Shown: positions 1 through 8,492 of the stretch, one piece after another
Layout: each line of letters begins with the position of its first letter
Position numbering within the stretch: the first letter of the stretch is position 1
From: Anaerolineales bacterium
GTDB lineage: Bacteria > Chloroflexota > Anaerolineae > Promineifilales > Promineifilaceae
DNA length: 12,231 bases
Assembly: GCA_020432595.1 (NCBI GenBank)
Contig: JAGQGA010000097.1
Location: 1-12,231 of the forward strand
Reading direction: 5' to 3'
The notes under the pieces: model-generated
Database searches by the model: none
Told to the model about the DNA's origin: nothing
The model's input: the letters and a program-made list of their open reading frames with translations, nothing else
Program-made: the position numbers and the translations under genes

Positions 1-1
1 T

Positions 2-337
2 CGGGTGCTGCATGGTTGTCGTGACCAAGCTTTTTCCCTCATCGCTTTATCTCAATGTGATTTAGGTCAATTCAACACTGCTTACATTGAACGGCTAAAT
101 GCCACTTTCCGCGCACGGATGCCCTCCTTGAATCGGCGCACCCGTCATTTGGCACGCACCTTGTCTCGCATTGAAGTTGAGCTGTTTTGGTCGGGTGTCG
201 TTTACAATTTTTGTACGATTCACACCAGTTTAGGAGCGACTCCGGCTATGGCAGCCGCTTTAACTGACCATGTTTGGTCTATTCAGGAGTTATTGTGCTT
301 CAAATTACCCGACCCTCTTCTACACGATGCTCTCTGA
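2..337 (+). CDS. IS transposase, C-terminal fragment (DDE type, IS1/ISNCY-like), partial at left edge
   Basis: The reading frame is open through the left edge, so the N-terminal part of the protein lies outside the window. It contains NTAYIERLNATFR, in which the Glu codon at 89-91 would be the last acidic residue of the DDE catalytic triad. A basic stretch (RRTRHLARTL) and YNFCTIHTSLGATPAMAAALTDHVWS follow, a C-terminal layout typical of IS1-like/ISNCY transposases. Related proteins, as I remember them, continue past the 'DHxWxxxELL' segment into a proline- and lysine/arginine-rich tail. Here that tail is replaced by LPDPLLHDAL and a stop, and no terminal inverted repeat is visible before the next gene. 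I infer that the transposase lost its C-terminus where it was joined to the ATPase gene, and is probably inactive. Its stop codon overlaps the likely start of that gene. Confidence 0.75.
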   Translation, partial: RVLHGCRDQAFSLIALSQCDLGQFNTAYIERLNATFRARMPSLNRRTRHLARTLSRIEVELFWSGVVYNFCTIHTSLGATPAMAAALTDHVWSIQELLCFKLPDPLLHDAL

Positions 338-3300
338 ACCTACCGGAGACATTCATCAAGATCAAAAAACAATTGAAAAATATACCAACCTAACAGGCGA
401 TCACTTACAGGCATTTTGTGCATCAGTAGAGTTTGTTGATAGTGAAGGAGATTATAATGTTCAGCGAGAGGAACTTCGTCTAGAGCTTTCTTCAATTCTT
501 GCCGGAACTGTTGATGATCCCCAGATCGCAAACATTGTCGCGTTGGTGAGAGCAAAAGTGATGCCTGATTCTGACGGGCAAATTGTTCGTGAAGAAGTGC
601 TAATGCGTTTTGGTGTCACTTCCGATAGAGAGTTATTTCCCGCCCCGCCTGAATTTGGGGATTTAGGCGATGTCATTAAGCGTGAGCAACATGAGCTTCT
701 TGTAAATAGCATTTTTAAAGAATCAACTCCTCTGATAATCCATGCTGGCGGCGGTGTTGGTAAATCGGTTGTGGGGCGTCAATTGGCAAAATCATTGCCA
801 GTTGGTTCTTTAGGAATCGTTTATGACTGTTTTGGTGGGGGTAAATATCGCAATCGAAGCGAAACACGACACAGACATCGTGATGGGCTTGTCCAAATAG
901 CCAATGAGTTGGCAACTTATGGATTATGTTCTCCCCTAATCGCTGGCTCTGCTCTAGAAGATCAAATAATGCGACAGTTTTTATCACGCCTTCAAACTGC
1001 TGTCTTGACACTGAGAAAAACGTACACAAAAGCAATTCTGATTATATTTATTGACGCGGCAGATAATGCCGAAATGGCTGCACAAGAGTTTAGCCAAAGT
1101 TGCTTTGTTCATGAGTTATTGCGCGAGACAATGCCCGAAGGGTGTAGATTAGTGATGCTTTGTAGAACCGAGCGGATCCATTTGCTGCAACCAACCCATT
1201 TGGTCCGTCAAATTCAGTTAGACTCCTTCTCTCAACAAGAGACGTTCACTTTACTAAAACAGCATGACCCAACTGTTACACAAGACGATGCTCTGGAATT
1301 TCATAGATTGACAAGCGGTAATCCACGTGTGCAGGCGAATGCCTTGGATATAGGTAGCAAAGATATTGCGCTGATTCTTACGGAGCTCGGACCTGCCGGC
1401 ACCACAGTCAAAGATCAAATTGCAGCGCAATTAAATTCTGCGGTTGAGACCTTGAAAGATCAATTCCCAATTGATTATCAAAGTAGTATTGATGCTATTT
1501 GTATTGGCTTAGCAGCTTTACCTCCCTTTATTCCTTTAAAAGTGCTTGCAGCAGCAGCTAATGTAAGCCAAGATGCAGTTAAGAGTTTCGTTGCAGACTT
1601 GGGTCGCCCTCTTTGGCTTTCGGATATGTCTGTACAGTTTCGAGATGAGCCAACTGAAACTTGGTTTCGAGAACAATTTTCGGCGACTGCAGAGCAGATT
1701 GCCAAGTATGTGGTGCGACTCGAACCACTAGCGCAAACATATTCCTACGTTGCAGAGACCCTGCCTTCATTATTATTGCAGGCTGAAAAATATGAAGATT
1801 TGGTTGAGTTAGCCCTTTCTGATGAATTGCTACCAAATAATCCGATTGATAAACGGAATGTTAGGATTTATCGGCTACAATTTGCTTTTAAAGCCGCTCT
1901 AAACCTGAGAAGATTTGCAAACGCAATGAAGTTGGCATTGCGTGCTGGAGAAGAGGTTGCTGGAGATAAGAGGCAACTAGAAATTCTTGCCCAAAATACT
2001 GACTTGATTGCACCGTTACAAAGCCCTCAACGTGTCCAAGAACTAGCTTTTCGTCAATTATTACGCGGCGAATGGGACGGTTCACAAAATGTCTATTCGG
2101 CAGCTTTGTTGTCATCTGTTGACGATTTTAAGGGTGAAGCCAGAGGCTATTTAAGAGCCGCAGAAAATTGGCTTCATTTATATATTCAAGAGCGAGACAA
2201 AAATAAGGACGCGCATCATCAAGATTTGTTACAAATTGACCATTTAGTCGAGCTGGCTTTTGCTCACTACAATCTTTTTGGGGTGGAAGGAGTGGTCGGT
2301 TTTATTGTTCGCTGGCGACCACCGCATGTTGTTTATTATATTGCTAGCCTATTCATTAGGAAATTGGTTGATGCGGGGCATTTTGATGTAATTGACCAAA
2401 TAAGTCAAAGTGGCTCTCGTAATCAATATTTGATGATTGCTGTAGCGTATGAATTAGGCAAAGTAGGGCGGTTTCCAAGTTCGGATTCTTTGCATGACTG
2501 CCTGAGCTTGCTCACTACCAAAAGATCTCGCATTAAAAAGCCGCGCTATTATTCTTACGATGATACGATCCCTTTAGCTCTTGTCTCTTTTGCGGAAGCT
2601 TGTGCTGCAAGAGGATTGTCCAGACGACAAATTTTACGAGTGCTTAAACATTACTTCCCTGAAAGAGCTTCTAAGTCTGTGTCTGGTCCGTACCAAGAAA
2701 AAGAGCGTAGCTGCTATTTGCGTGCTGTAGCCCTAAAATCTGCGCTTTCTGATCATTTAGAATTGAATTGGGAAGACTTGCTTCCGAAAGAACTGGAAAA
2801 AAACAAGCAAATGCCTCAGCATGACCCAAAGGTAAGAGATTTTAAAGAGGTCGTTGGCGGAATGCTCCCGTGGTATTTGCTTCGGGCTCGGTTGCTAACT
2901 GATGGTATCGGAAATGTGTTTGAAGCTATTGATGTAGCAAAGCAGCAGTCTGCAAAAGCACGGGAGAGTATAAGTAGAGATTCCGATGCTCTCCCACATG
3001 AAATATCGCATGTGCTGGTTGGTATTTTGGCAATATATCCTAGCAAAGATGCCGTTCAAATGCGTAGATTTTTTAGTGACTTCTTGCAAGAAGGGAAGCA
3101 AGTACGCATCCAAGATCGGTTGCAAGCTGTTCGAGTCGCCTCTCGCTCTGAAAGCCTTGCTGAAATTAGACGAGACCTCGAACAGGTTGCTTGTGATGCT
3201 ATTACTTTAGCTACCAACGAAAGACCCGAGATAAAAGCTGAGTGGTTTATTGAGTTAGCGCGTGCAGTGTTTCCTGTTGATCCAGGTGATGCTGCAGTTT

Positions 3301-6209
3301 ATTTCGATTTGGCGATTGAAGCCGTTTCTAAGTTTGGCGATGAGATTGCAGAGCGATGGGAAGCAGTTGCTTCAATAGCAAATAGGGTTGCTGAAGGCGA
3401 GCATGTATCACCAGAAATGGCATATCGTTATATACGTTGTGCAGAGTTGATTGGCGACAACGTTGACCGAGAAAAGTACTTTGCTCGAAACAACGCTCTC
3501 AAAATCGCCGTTAGGTTGTTGCCCTCAGCCGCTTTTGCTGCTTTTAGTCGCTGGCGAGATAGAGATGTGGGCTGGTTTTATCACCAACTACCAGCATTAG
3601 CTTTTGAAGTTGTAAATTCAGAAGTTTTGTCCCCCCATGTAGCCTGGTCTCTCTCAGCGTTCTTTGACGACGAACGGCTTGCTGAATTCGCCTCGCTTTG
3701 TCTTACTAATGAGCCATCAGAAACGATCAAACAATCCATTCTGGATACAGCTATACGTGATTTAAGGTTGAATGAAGCGGGGAAATCTAGCTGGGAGCTG
3801 CTTGACCAAGCTGTTCAACAGGAAAGTGCTGTTGACGGAAGTGAATTGGAACCCATTCTGAGTTTCTATGTCAATGAACCCGAAATAGAAAGTAATGGAG
3901 ATTATTATCCATCTGGAGGGTACGCTCGGCAGCCAGAAGACCATGAGGCAGTTGATTGGGCAGGATTGCTTGGCGGCCTAGATTTGTCGACAGCTTCGGG
4001 GGTGAATGAGGCACTGCGCTGTTATGATGAATTGTCAGACAAATTTCACAACCGAGAAAATTTTTGGCGAGAACTCTATCATCAAGTTGATGCAAAGGGA
4101 GTCGTCAACTTTTTGCAAGCACTCGTAGAAGCCGAACGTAGTGATCGCTATGATATTCGTCAAGCCATTTCAAATATGCCAGCCGGTTGGCGTAACAAAA
4201 TTAGCGTTAAACGTTATTGGGGCGCATTTCTCGAATCTTACGCGAGACGGTTTGCGGGCGAACTGACGAATCGTTTTGCCCTACGGTACGATCTACAGGA
4301 TTTGGGGATAGAAGTTGAGGAAATGACTTTCGTTCGTAACGGCATTATTGATGGTCTTGCCAAGCATAGTGAGTTGGTTGATGCTGGCACATTTTTTGGT
4401 TTTGCAGAAATTGGCGCACCGCTTATTGTGCCTGAAGAGGCCAAGGAGTTGCTTGATTTTGGCTTGACAAGGTTTGAGCTACATATTGAGGACAACTACG
4501 CAGATGGGGCCTGGGCTGATTGGTTGATTCCGCCAAATGACATTACTGTGGCGTTTGCTGGTTTCGTTTGGGCGGCTCTTGGATCGCCACGCTCCGAAAT
4601 ACGTTGGCGAGCAGCACATTGCGTACGCAGATTGGCACTAACTGGCTGTGCCTCTGAAATTGATGCCTTAGTCAAATGGATGGAGCGCGACGAAGTCGGT
4701 GCTTTTGGGAGCAATAAATTCCCCTTCTACAATCTTCATGCACGACAATATTTTCTGATTGCCCTAGCAAGAGTTTCCTTAGACTATCCTCACTTATTAA
4801 AACCGCACCACGCTATATTTGTGGAACATGCTCTAAGAAAAATTGATCAGGTATTGATTCAAAGATTTTCTGCTGAAATCGCACTAAATATTGAGCAGGC
4901 TTTCCCAAATACTTATCCTTCTGATGTCCTGGTACAATTCCATAATATTGGCGTAAGTCAGTTCCCTGCTAGGCAAAGAGAAAATTTTTATCAAACTGAT
5001 TTCAATAGCCCTTGGCATGAAAAGGGAGAAGTCAATTCTGAATTGAAATTCTATCTTGGATACGATATTGCTCGGTACTGGCTGGAACCGCTTGGACGAA
5101 TGTTTGGAATTCCTCGCAAACAAGTTGAGGAACTTGCAATCCAAATAATCGTAAATGAATGGACAGTAGACAATGATGGGAGCTACTATGCTGATCCTCG
5201 GGTAAATATATGGCGTTCTGGGTACAATGAACGCGAAACATGGCATGATCATGGTAGCTATCCCCGATCTGATAATTTTAGTTTCTATCTTTCTTACCAC
5301 TCGATGTTTGTAGTTGCTTCCAGATTACTTCAACAAATGCCTGTGGTACAAGGTGATGAGTGGGACAACGATCGGTGGGAAAACTGGTTGCGTCCGCACC
5401 TGCTTACACGATCCGATGGAAATTGGCTCTCTGACTGCCGTGACCCAGCACCACTATTGCGACGTGCTTGGTTTTATCAAAAGAAATCTAAAGATTGGCG
5501 TTGGGAGATTAAGCCGCTTGATTTTTTGGATGGGTTGCTGTTCGAGCAGAGTGGAGAAACATGGTTAAATGTATTTGGCTGGTGGGAAGATGGGGATAGC
5601 TATCATGAGGAGAATTTTCGTATTTCGACGGCACTTGTGGCAACAACAGCATCGCAAGCTCTTCTCAATGCGTTAACAACTTGTCTCCCAAATGATTTTT
5701 GGCTGCCATCATATGAAGACGAACAGGCAGAATTTGGCGTTTATCCATTTGAACTTAGGGGATGGATTTGGCATGAGGATTCTTATAAAGGTTTAGATGA
5801 GTTTGACCCTCATGCAGGAACGTCACCTTATTTTCCTGCTCGTATTAGTGATGTGGTTGTTGCCAAACTGCAATTAACGTCAGATTTTTATCAGCGCAAT
5901 TGGTATTTGCCTAATACAAAACAGCCTGTCATAACCTGTCAGTTATGGGGAACGAATAAAACAAGACAGGATGAGGATCCGTTAAGGAAAGGGCAGCAGT
6001 TAAGCGCATCGTTGACATTTTTGAAGCAGGTTTGTGCGGTTTTTGATTGTGAAGTGATCTTTGATGTAGAAATTGCACGACGATTTAGGCAGAGATCACA
6101 TCAGAGCAGTAGAGAGGGAAATGAATATGCACCCCCATATCACAAAGTTTATCTCTTCTCAGCAGACGGAACACTTAGAGATGCAAAAACGCATTTTCAA
6201 CTTAGGTAA
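327..6209 (+). CDS. Giant STAND-type P-loop ATPase, Avs-like anti-phage candidate, probably lacking its N-terminal effector
   Basis: The protein has 1960 residues counted from the ATG at 327; the frame stays open upstream, with another ATG at 270. Visible parts are: a linker-like region at 1-125; a P-loop with Walker A AGGGVGKS at about 140-147 (Ala replaces the usual first Gly); YDCFGGGKYR at 166-175; Walker B LIIFIDAADNAE with Asp243 and Asp246; a sensor-like CRTER at 279-283; and a GNP motif at 331-333. About 1600 residues of mostly helical, TPR/HEAT-like sequence follow, ending in a Trp/Tyr-rich C-terminal part. This is the plan of STAND ATPases, and large members such as Avs proteins sense phage proteins with the long C-terminal arm and trigger an N-terminal effector. 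No nuclease, protease, TIR or SIR2 domain is visible before the ATPase, so the effector may have been lost at the transposase junction. No Shine-Dalgarno precedes 327, but the ATG overlaps the transposase stop (TGA at 335-337), so coupled translation is possible. The gene is AT-richer than the downstream genes. The STAND call is firm; the Avs assignment is inference. Confidence 0.8.
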   Translation: MLSEPTGDIHQDQKTIEKYTNLTGDHLQAFCASVEFVDSEGDYNVQREELRLELSSILAGTVDDPQIANIVALVRAKVMPDSDGQIVREEVLMRFGVTSDRELFPAPPEFGDLGDVIKREQHELLVNSIFKESTPLIIHAGGGVGKSVVGRQLAKSLPVGSLGIVYDCFGGGKYRNRSETRHRHRDGLVQIANELATYGLCSPLIAGSALEDQIMRQFLSRLQTAVLTLRKTYTKAILIIFIDAADNAEMAAQEFSQSCFVHELLRETMPEGCRLVMLCRTERIHLLQPTHLVRQIQLDSFSQQETFTLLKQHDPTVTQDDALEFHRLTSGNPRVQANALDIGSKDIALILTELGPAGTTVKDQIAAQLNSAVETLKDQFPIDYQSSIDAICIGLAALPPFIPLKVLAAAANVSQDAVKSFVADLGRPLWLSDMSVQFRDEPTETWFREQFSATAEQIAKYVVRLEPLAQTYSYVAETLPSLLLQAEKYEDLVELALSDELLPNNPIDKRNVRIYRLQFAFKAALNLRRFANAMKLALRAGEEVAGDKRQLEILAQNTDLIAPLQSPQRVQELAFRQLLRGEWDGSQNVYSAALLSSVDDFKGEARGYLRAAENWLHLYIQERDKNKDAHHQDLLQIDHLVELAFAHYNLFGVEGVVGFIVRWRPPHVVYYIASLFIRKLVDAGHFDVIDQISQSGSRNQYLMIAVAYELGKVGRFPSSDSLHDCLSLLTTKRSRIKKPRYYSYDDTIPLALVSFAEACAARGLSRRQILRVLKHYFPERASKSVSGPYQEKERSCYLRAVALKSALSDHLELNWEDLLPKELEKNKQMPQHDPKVRDFKEVVGGMLPWYLLRARLLTDGIGNVFEAIDVAKQQSAKARESISRDSDALPHEISHVLVGILAIYPSKDAVQMRRFFSDFLQEGKQVRIQDRLQAVRVASRSESLAEIRRDLEQVACDAITLATNERPEIKAEWFIELARAVFPVDPGDAAVYFDLAIEAVSKFGDEIAERWEAVASIANRVAEGEHVSPEMAYRYIRCAELIGDNVDREKYFARNNALKIAVRLLPSAAFAAFSRWRDRDVGWFYHQLPALAFEVVNSEVLSPHVAWSLSAFFDDERLAEFASLCLTNEPSETIKQSILDTAIRDLRLNEAGKSSWELLDQAVQQESAVDGSELEPILSFYVNEPEIESNGDYYPSGGYARQPEDHEAVDWAGLLGGLDLSTASGVNEALRCYDELSDKFHNRENFWRELYHQVDAKGVVNFLQALVEAERSDRYDIRQAISNMPAGWRNKISVKRYWGAFLESYARRFAGELTNRFALRYDLQDLGIEVEEMTFVRNGIIDGLAKHSELVDAGTFFGFAEIGAPLIVPEEAKELLDFGLTRFELHIEDNYADGAWADWLIPPNDITVAFAGFVWAALGSPRSEIRWRAAHCVRRLALTGCASEIDALVKWMERDEVGAFGSNKFPFYNLHARQYFLIALARVSLDYPHLLKPHHAIFVEHALRKIDQVLIQRFSAEIALNIEQAFPNTYPSDVLVQFHNIGVSQFPARQRENFYQTDFNSPWHEKGEVNSELKFYLGYDIARYWLEPLGRMFGIPRKQVEELAIQIIVNEWTVDNDGSYYADPRVNIWRSGYNERETWHDHGSYPRSDNFSFYLSYHSMFVVASRLLQQMPVVQGDEWDNDRWENWLRPHLLTRSDGNWLSDCRDPAPLLRRAWFYQKKSKDWRWEIKPLDFLDGLLFEQSGETWLNVFGWWEDGDSYHEENFRISTALVATTASQALLNALTTCLPNDFWLPSYEDEQAEFGVYPFELRGWIWHEDSYKGLDEFDPHAGTSPYFPARISDVVVAKLQLTSDFYQRNWYLPNTKQPVITCQLWGTNKTRQDEDPLRKGQQLSASLTFLKQVCAVFDCEVIFDVEIARRFRQRSHQSSREGNEYAPPYHKVYLFSADGTLRDAKTHFQLR

Positions 6210-6855
6210 GGCCCTAGTTGAAGAATTGGGCTTAGATCCTGGGGTAGACACGCTCTCTCGGTGGATGGCTCATTATATCGCTGAACAGATGACCCTTGCC
6301 GAAAATGCAGTGGGCGAGAAAAAGGGTGAAGCGGAAAAACAGTGTTTTGAGACGATCCTCAAGCTTTGGCAGCATCGTGCGCATTATCCAGAAGGAAAAC
6401 GGCCGTTTGAAAATTTTGAACGTGTTTTGAGGGTTTTGGAACGACTTGATCCTGACAACACAAGCCCACATTTTTATTCAAGGCAACCAAATAGCATAGA
6501 TGAGAAGACAGATGCTGTTCAAGAGTGGTTGAATATAGCCTCGGGCATCGACCATGCAGCACGTGTATGGCTTGAATATGTTTTCCATCAAGCTACACTT
6601 AATGCAACGGATGAAAAGACTCTTGTGTGGTTAGAAAATGCTAGAGGAATTCCTGAAAGCAATGATATAGAGACAATCGTGCGTATTCTGGAAATTCGTC
6701 CGCCCAACGGTGAAGATGATTTTGCCTTCCAATTAAACGAAGAGAAACGAGAGCGCATCGAATCAAGAATAAGGCAACTCGATGCATTTGTTGAGTTTAG
6801 CCAAGCCCTTCGAGCGGAATTTGTTGAAGAACTGAACAGAACAGAAGGTGCATAA
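6121..6855 (+). CDS. Conserved hypothetical partner of the STAND ATPase (possibly Avs1c-like)
   Basis: This is a 244-residue soluble, mostly helical protein with no signal peptide, membrane segment or catalytic motif that I recognise. Its N-terminal third carries a distinctive segment, LGKALVEELGL followed by DTLSRWMAHYIAEQM, then ETILKLWQHR and GKRPFENFERVLRVLERLDPDN. It ends in a charged helix, EEKREREIESR-like in character, that could form a coiled coil. I chose the ATG at 6121 because AGAGAGGGAA lies immediately upstream; a TTG at 6073 would also stay in frame. The gene overlaps the end of the ATPase gene by 89 nt in another frame, so the two are almost certainly co-transcribed and probably functionally linked. 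Small third proteins accompany the STAND component in type I AVAST loci, and this could be such a protein, but I cannot confirm the family by eye. One ACGGCCGT palindrome lies inside it at 6399-6406. Confidence 0.72.
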   Translation: MNMHPHITKFISSQQTEHLEMQKRIFNLGKALVEELGLDPGVDTLSRWMAHYIAEQMTLAENAVGEKKGEAEKQCFETILKLWQHRAHYPEGKRPFENFERVLRVLERLDPDNTSPHFYSRQPNSIDEKTDAVQEWLNIASGIDHAARVWLEYVFHQATLNATDEKTLVWLENARGIPESNDIETIVRILEIRPPNGEDDFAFQLNEEKRERIESRIRQLDAFVEFSQALRAEFVEELNRTEGA

Positions 6856-7084
6856 ACGGATGCATTCAAGGTAGATGTGGAACACGCTACGAATCTGCCT
6901 GAGTTAATTTTAACTTCCCCGAACAAAAGCAAAAGGGAATTTGGTGGTTGAAAACGGCCGTCTCTCCCTCCCACATTGACTTTGCTCGGATGCAAAAGCA
7001 TTTAAGCAAGGCGTAAATTTACCATTTGCCAAAGAGCCACGTTTTGCTACAGTTACATAACAAACGTCAGACGACTATCGTTTG

Positions 7085-7114
7085 GGTAGGACAAGTTGGC
7101 TAACTTGCCCTACC
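7085..7114. repeat. Intergenic palindrome / hairpin before the ssnA ribosome binding site
   Basis: The arm GGTAGGACAAGTT (7085-7097) pairs with AACTTGCCCTACC (7102-7114) across the loop GGCT. There is one A-C mismatch (7091 against 7108). It sits 6 nt before the GAGGAGG ribosome binding site at 7121-7127. No U-run follows, so it does not look like an intrinsic terminator. It may be a dispersed palindromic repeat or a leader hairpin affecting ssnA translation. The rest of the 277-bp spacer (6856-7132) shows only one ACGGCCGT palindrome at 6954 and a weak sigma-70-like TTGCCA/TACAGT pair near 7026-7053. Confidence 0.7.
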
Positions 7115-7132
7115 TGGTTAGAGGAGGTTTCG

Positions 7133-8479
7133 ATGGGTTTGCTGATTCATAATGTGACGATTTTTACCAACAACGGCGACAACCGGGTCATTGCCGATGG
7201 AGCGGTGGCGGTTGACGGGACGCGGATTGTGGCCGTGGGGACGGGTGCGGAGTTGGCGGGGCGGTATGGGGAGTTTGAGCGGCTGGATGGCAACGGCCGT
7301 TTACTCATGCCCGGCCTAACCAACGCCCATATGCACTTTTATGGCATGTATGCGCGGGGGATGTCGCTGCGGCAAACGCCGCATAATTTCCACGAAATTT
7401 TGCAATATTTGTGGTGGGCATTGGACAAGGTGCTGGACGATGAGGCAGTTTATTACAGCGCGTTGATTCCGGCAATAACGGCCGTTCGCCACGGCGTGAC
7501 CAGCATGATTGACCACCACGCCAGCCCCAACGCCTGTGCCGGCAGTCTAGATCGCATCGAAGAGGCGTTGACACAGGTCGGTGTGCGCGGCTTGCTCTGC
7601 TACGAAACCTCCGACCGCGACGGCAAGGGGATTCGTGACGCGGGGCTGGCGGAAAATGAGCGGTATATTCGCAAATGTCAGGCGGCGAAAGCGGCTAATC
7701 CCGACCACCTGTTTGACGGCATGATGGGGCTGCACGCTTCGTTTACCCTTGACGATGATTCGTTGGAGCAGGCGGTGGCGATTGCCAGCGGGCTGAACCG
7801 AGGCTGCCACGTCCACATGCTGGAGGATTTTGTGGATGAGACGTTGACGCGGGAAAAATACGGCCGTTCTGTGGTGGAGCGGCTGGCCCATTTTGGCGTG
7901 CTGGACAGCCGCAGCATCACCGCCCACGGCATTTTCTTGGATGACGCCGGGCGCAAATTGCTGGCCGATAGCAACACCATCGTCGTTCACCAGGCGCAAT
8001 CTAACATGAACAACGCCGTTGGCCGTGCCGATGTGTTTGCCCTGCTCAATGCCGGTGTCACCGTGGGTATTGGCACCGACGGCATGACCCCCGACCTGCG
8101 CCGCGAGGCGATGACCGGCTATCTGCTGCACAAGCACCACATGAGCGACAACAATTTGGGCTGGGTGGAGTATGAGACAATGACGATGAAAAACAACCCC
8201 GCCATTTACCAGCGGCTGACGGGGCAGCCGGTGGGGCGGGTGGAAGCAAGCTATCTGGCCGACCTCATTTTGCTCGATTATTACCCGCCGACGGCGTTTA
8301 ACGGCGGCAATTTCTGGGGGCATTTCCTGTTTGGGCTGGTAGATGCCGACGTGGATACGACCCTTGTCAACGGCAAAATCATCATGCGCCACAAGCAGAT
8401 TGCCCACCTTGACGAAGCCGCCATTGCCGCAGCTTCGCGCAAGGTGGCAGAGCGCGTTTGGCGTAATTATCATGCTTGA
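7133..8479 (+). CDS. ssnA: SsnA-type amidohydrolase (putative aminohydrolase SsnA)
   Basis: This is a 448-residue metal-dependent hydrolase of the amidohydrolase superfamily (ATZ/TRZ-like). Metal-site residues visible are: HMH at His66 and His68 in LTNAHMHFYG; HVHMLED with His228 and Glu231; His265 in AHGIFLD; and Asp316 in GIGTDG. The stretch LWWALDKVLDDEAVYYSALI, then IDHHASPNA and GVRGLLCYETSDRDG, is characteristic of SsnA proteins, whose usual length is about 440-450 residues. In Escherichia coli ssnA lies in a purine-catabolism/xanthine dehydrogenase cluster, and the exact substrate is not established. The start is fixed by GAGGAGG at 7121-7127, 5 nt before the ATG; an upstream TTG at 7082 would pass through the hairpin and is unlikely. 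The gene is GC-rich and carries three ACGGCCGT sites, as expected of resident host DNA. An 8-oxoguanine-deaminase-type gene lies two genes downstream, which supports a role in purine or other N-heterocycle breakdown. Confidence 0.82.
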   Translation: MGLLIHNVTIFTNNGDNRVIADGAVAVDGTRIVAVGTGAELAGRYGEFERLDGNGRLLMPGLTNAHMHFYGMYARGMSLRQTPHNFHEILQYLWWALDKVLDDEAVYYSALIPAITAVRHGVTSMIDHHASPNACAGSLDRIEEALTQVGVRGLLCYETSDRDGKGIRDAGLAENERYIRKCQAAKAANPDHLFDGMMGLHASFTLDDDSLEQAVAIASGLNRGCHVHMLEDFVDETLTREKYGRSVVERLAHFGVLDSRSITAHGIFLDDAGRKLLADSNTIVVHQAQSNMNNAVGRADVFALLNAGVTVGIGTDGMTPDLRREAMTGYLLHKHHMSDNNLGWVEYETMTMKNNPAIYQRLTGQPVGRVEASYLADLILLDYYPPTAFNGGNFWGHFLFGLVDADVDTTLVNGKIIMRHKQIAHLDEAAIAAASRKVAERVWRNYHA

Positions 8480-8492
8480 GTTTTAGATAGAA

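Noticed and set aside
4884..5300. A 138-codon minus-strand frame inside the ATPase gene
   Set aside because: It lies wholly within a long coding sequence that is intact on the plus strand, and it shows no recognisable motif.
6073..6120. Upstream TTG start of the partner gene
   Set aside because: The ATG at 6121 has a good purine-rich ribosome binding site and the TTG has none.
7026..7053. Sigma-70-like promoter TTGCCA/TACAGT before ssnA
   Set aside because: Matches are weak and similar hexamers arise by chance in AT-rich spacers; mentioned only in the spacer description.
7082..7132. Upstream TTG start for ssnA
   Set aside because: It would translate through the hairpin and the ribosome binding site; MGLLIHNVTIF from 7133 is the normal amidohydrolase N-terminus.
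7547..8473. A 308-codon open frame on the minus strand opposite ssnA
   Set aside because: It is the mirror of a GC-rich, clearly recognisable amidohydrolase gene; its translation shows no domain, and the opposite strand carries all metal-site motifs.
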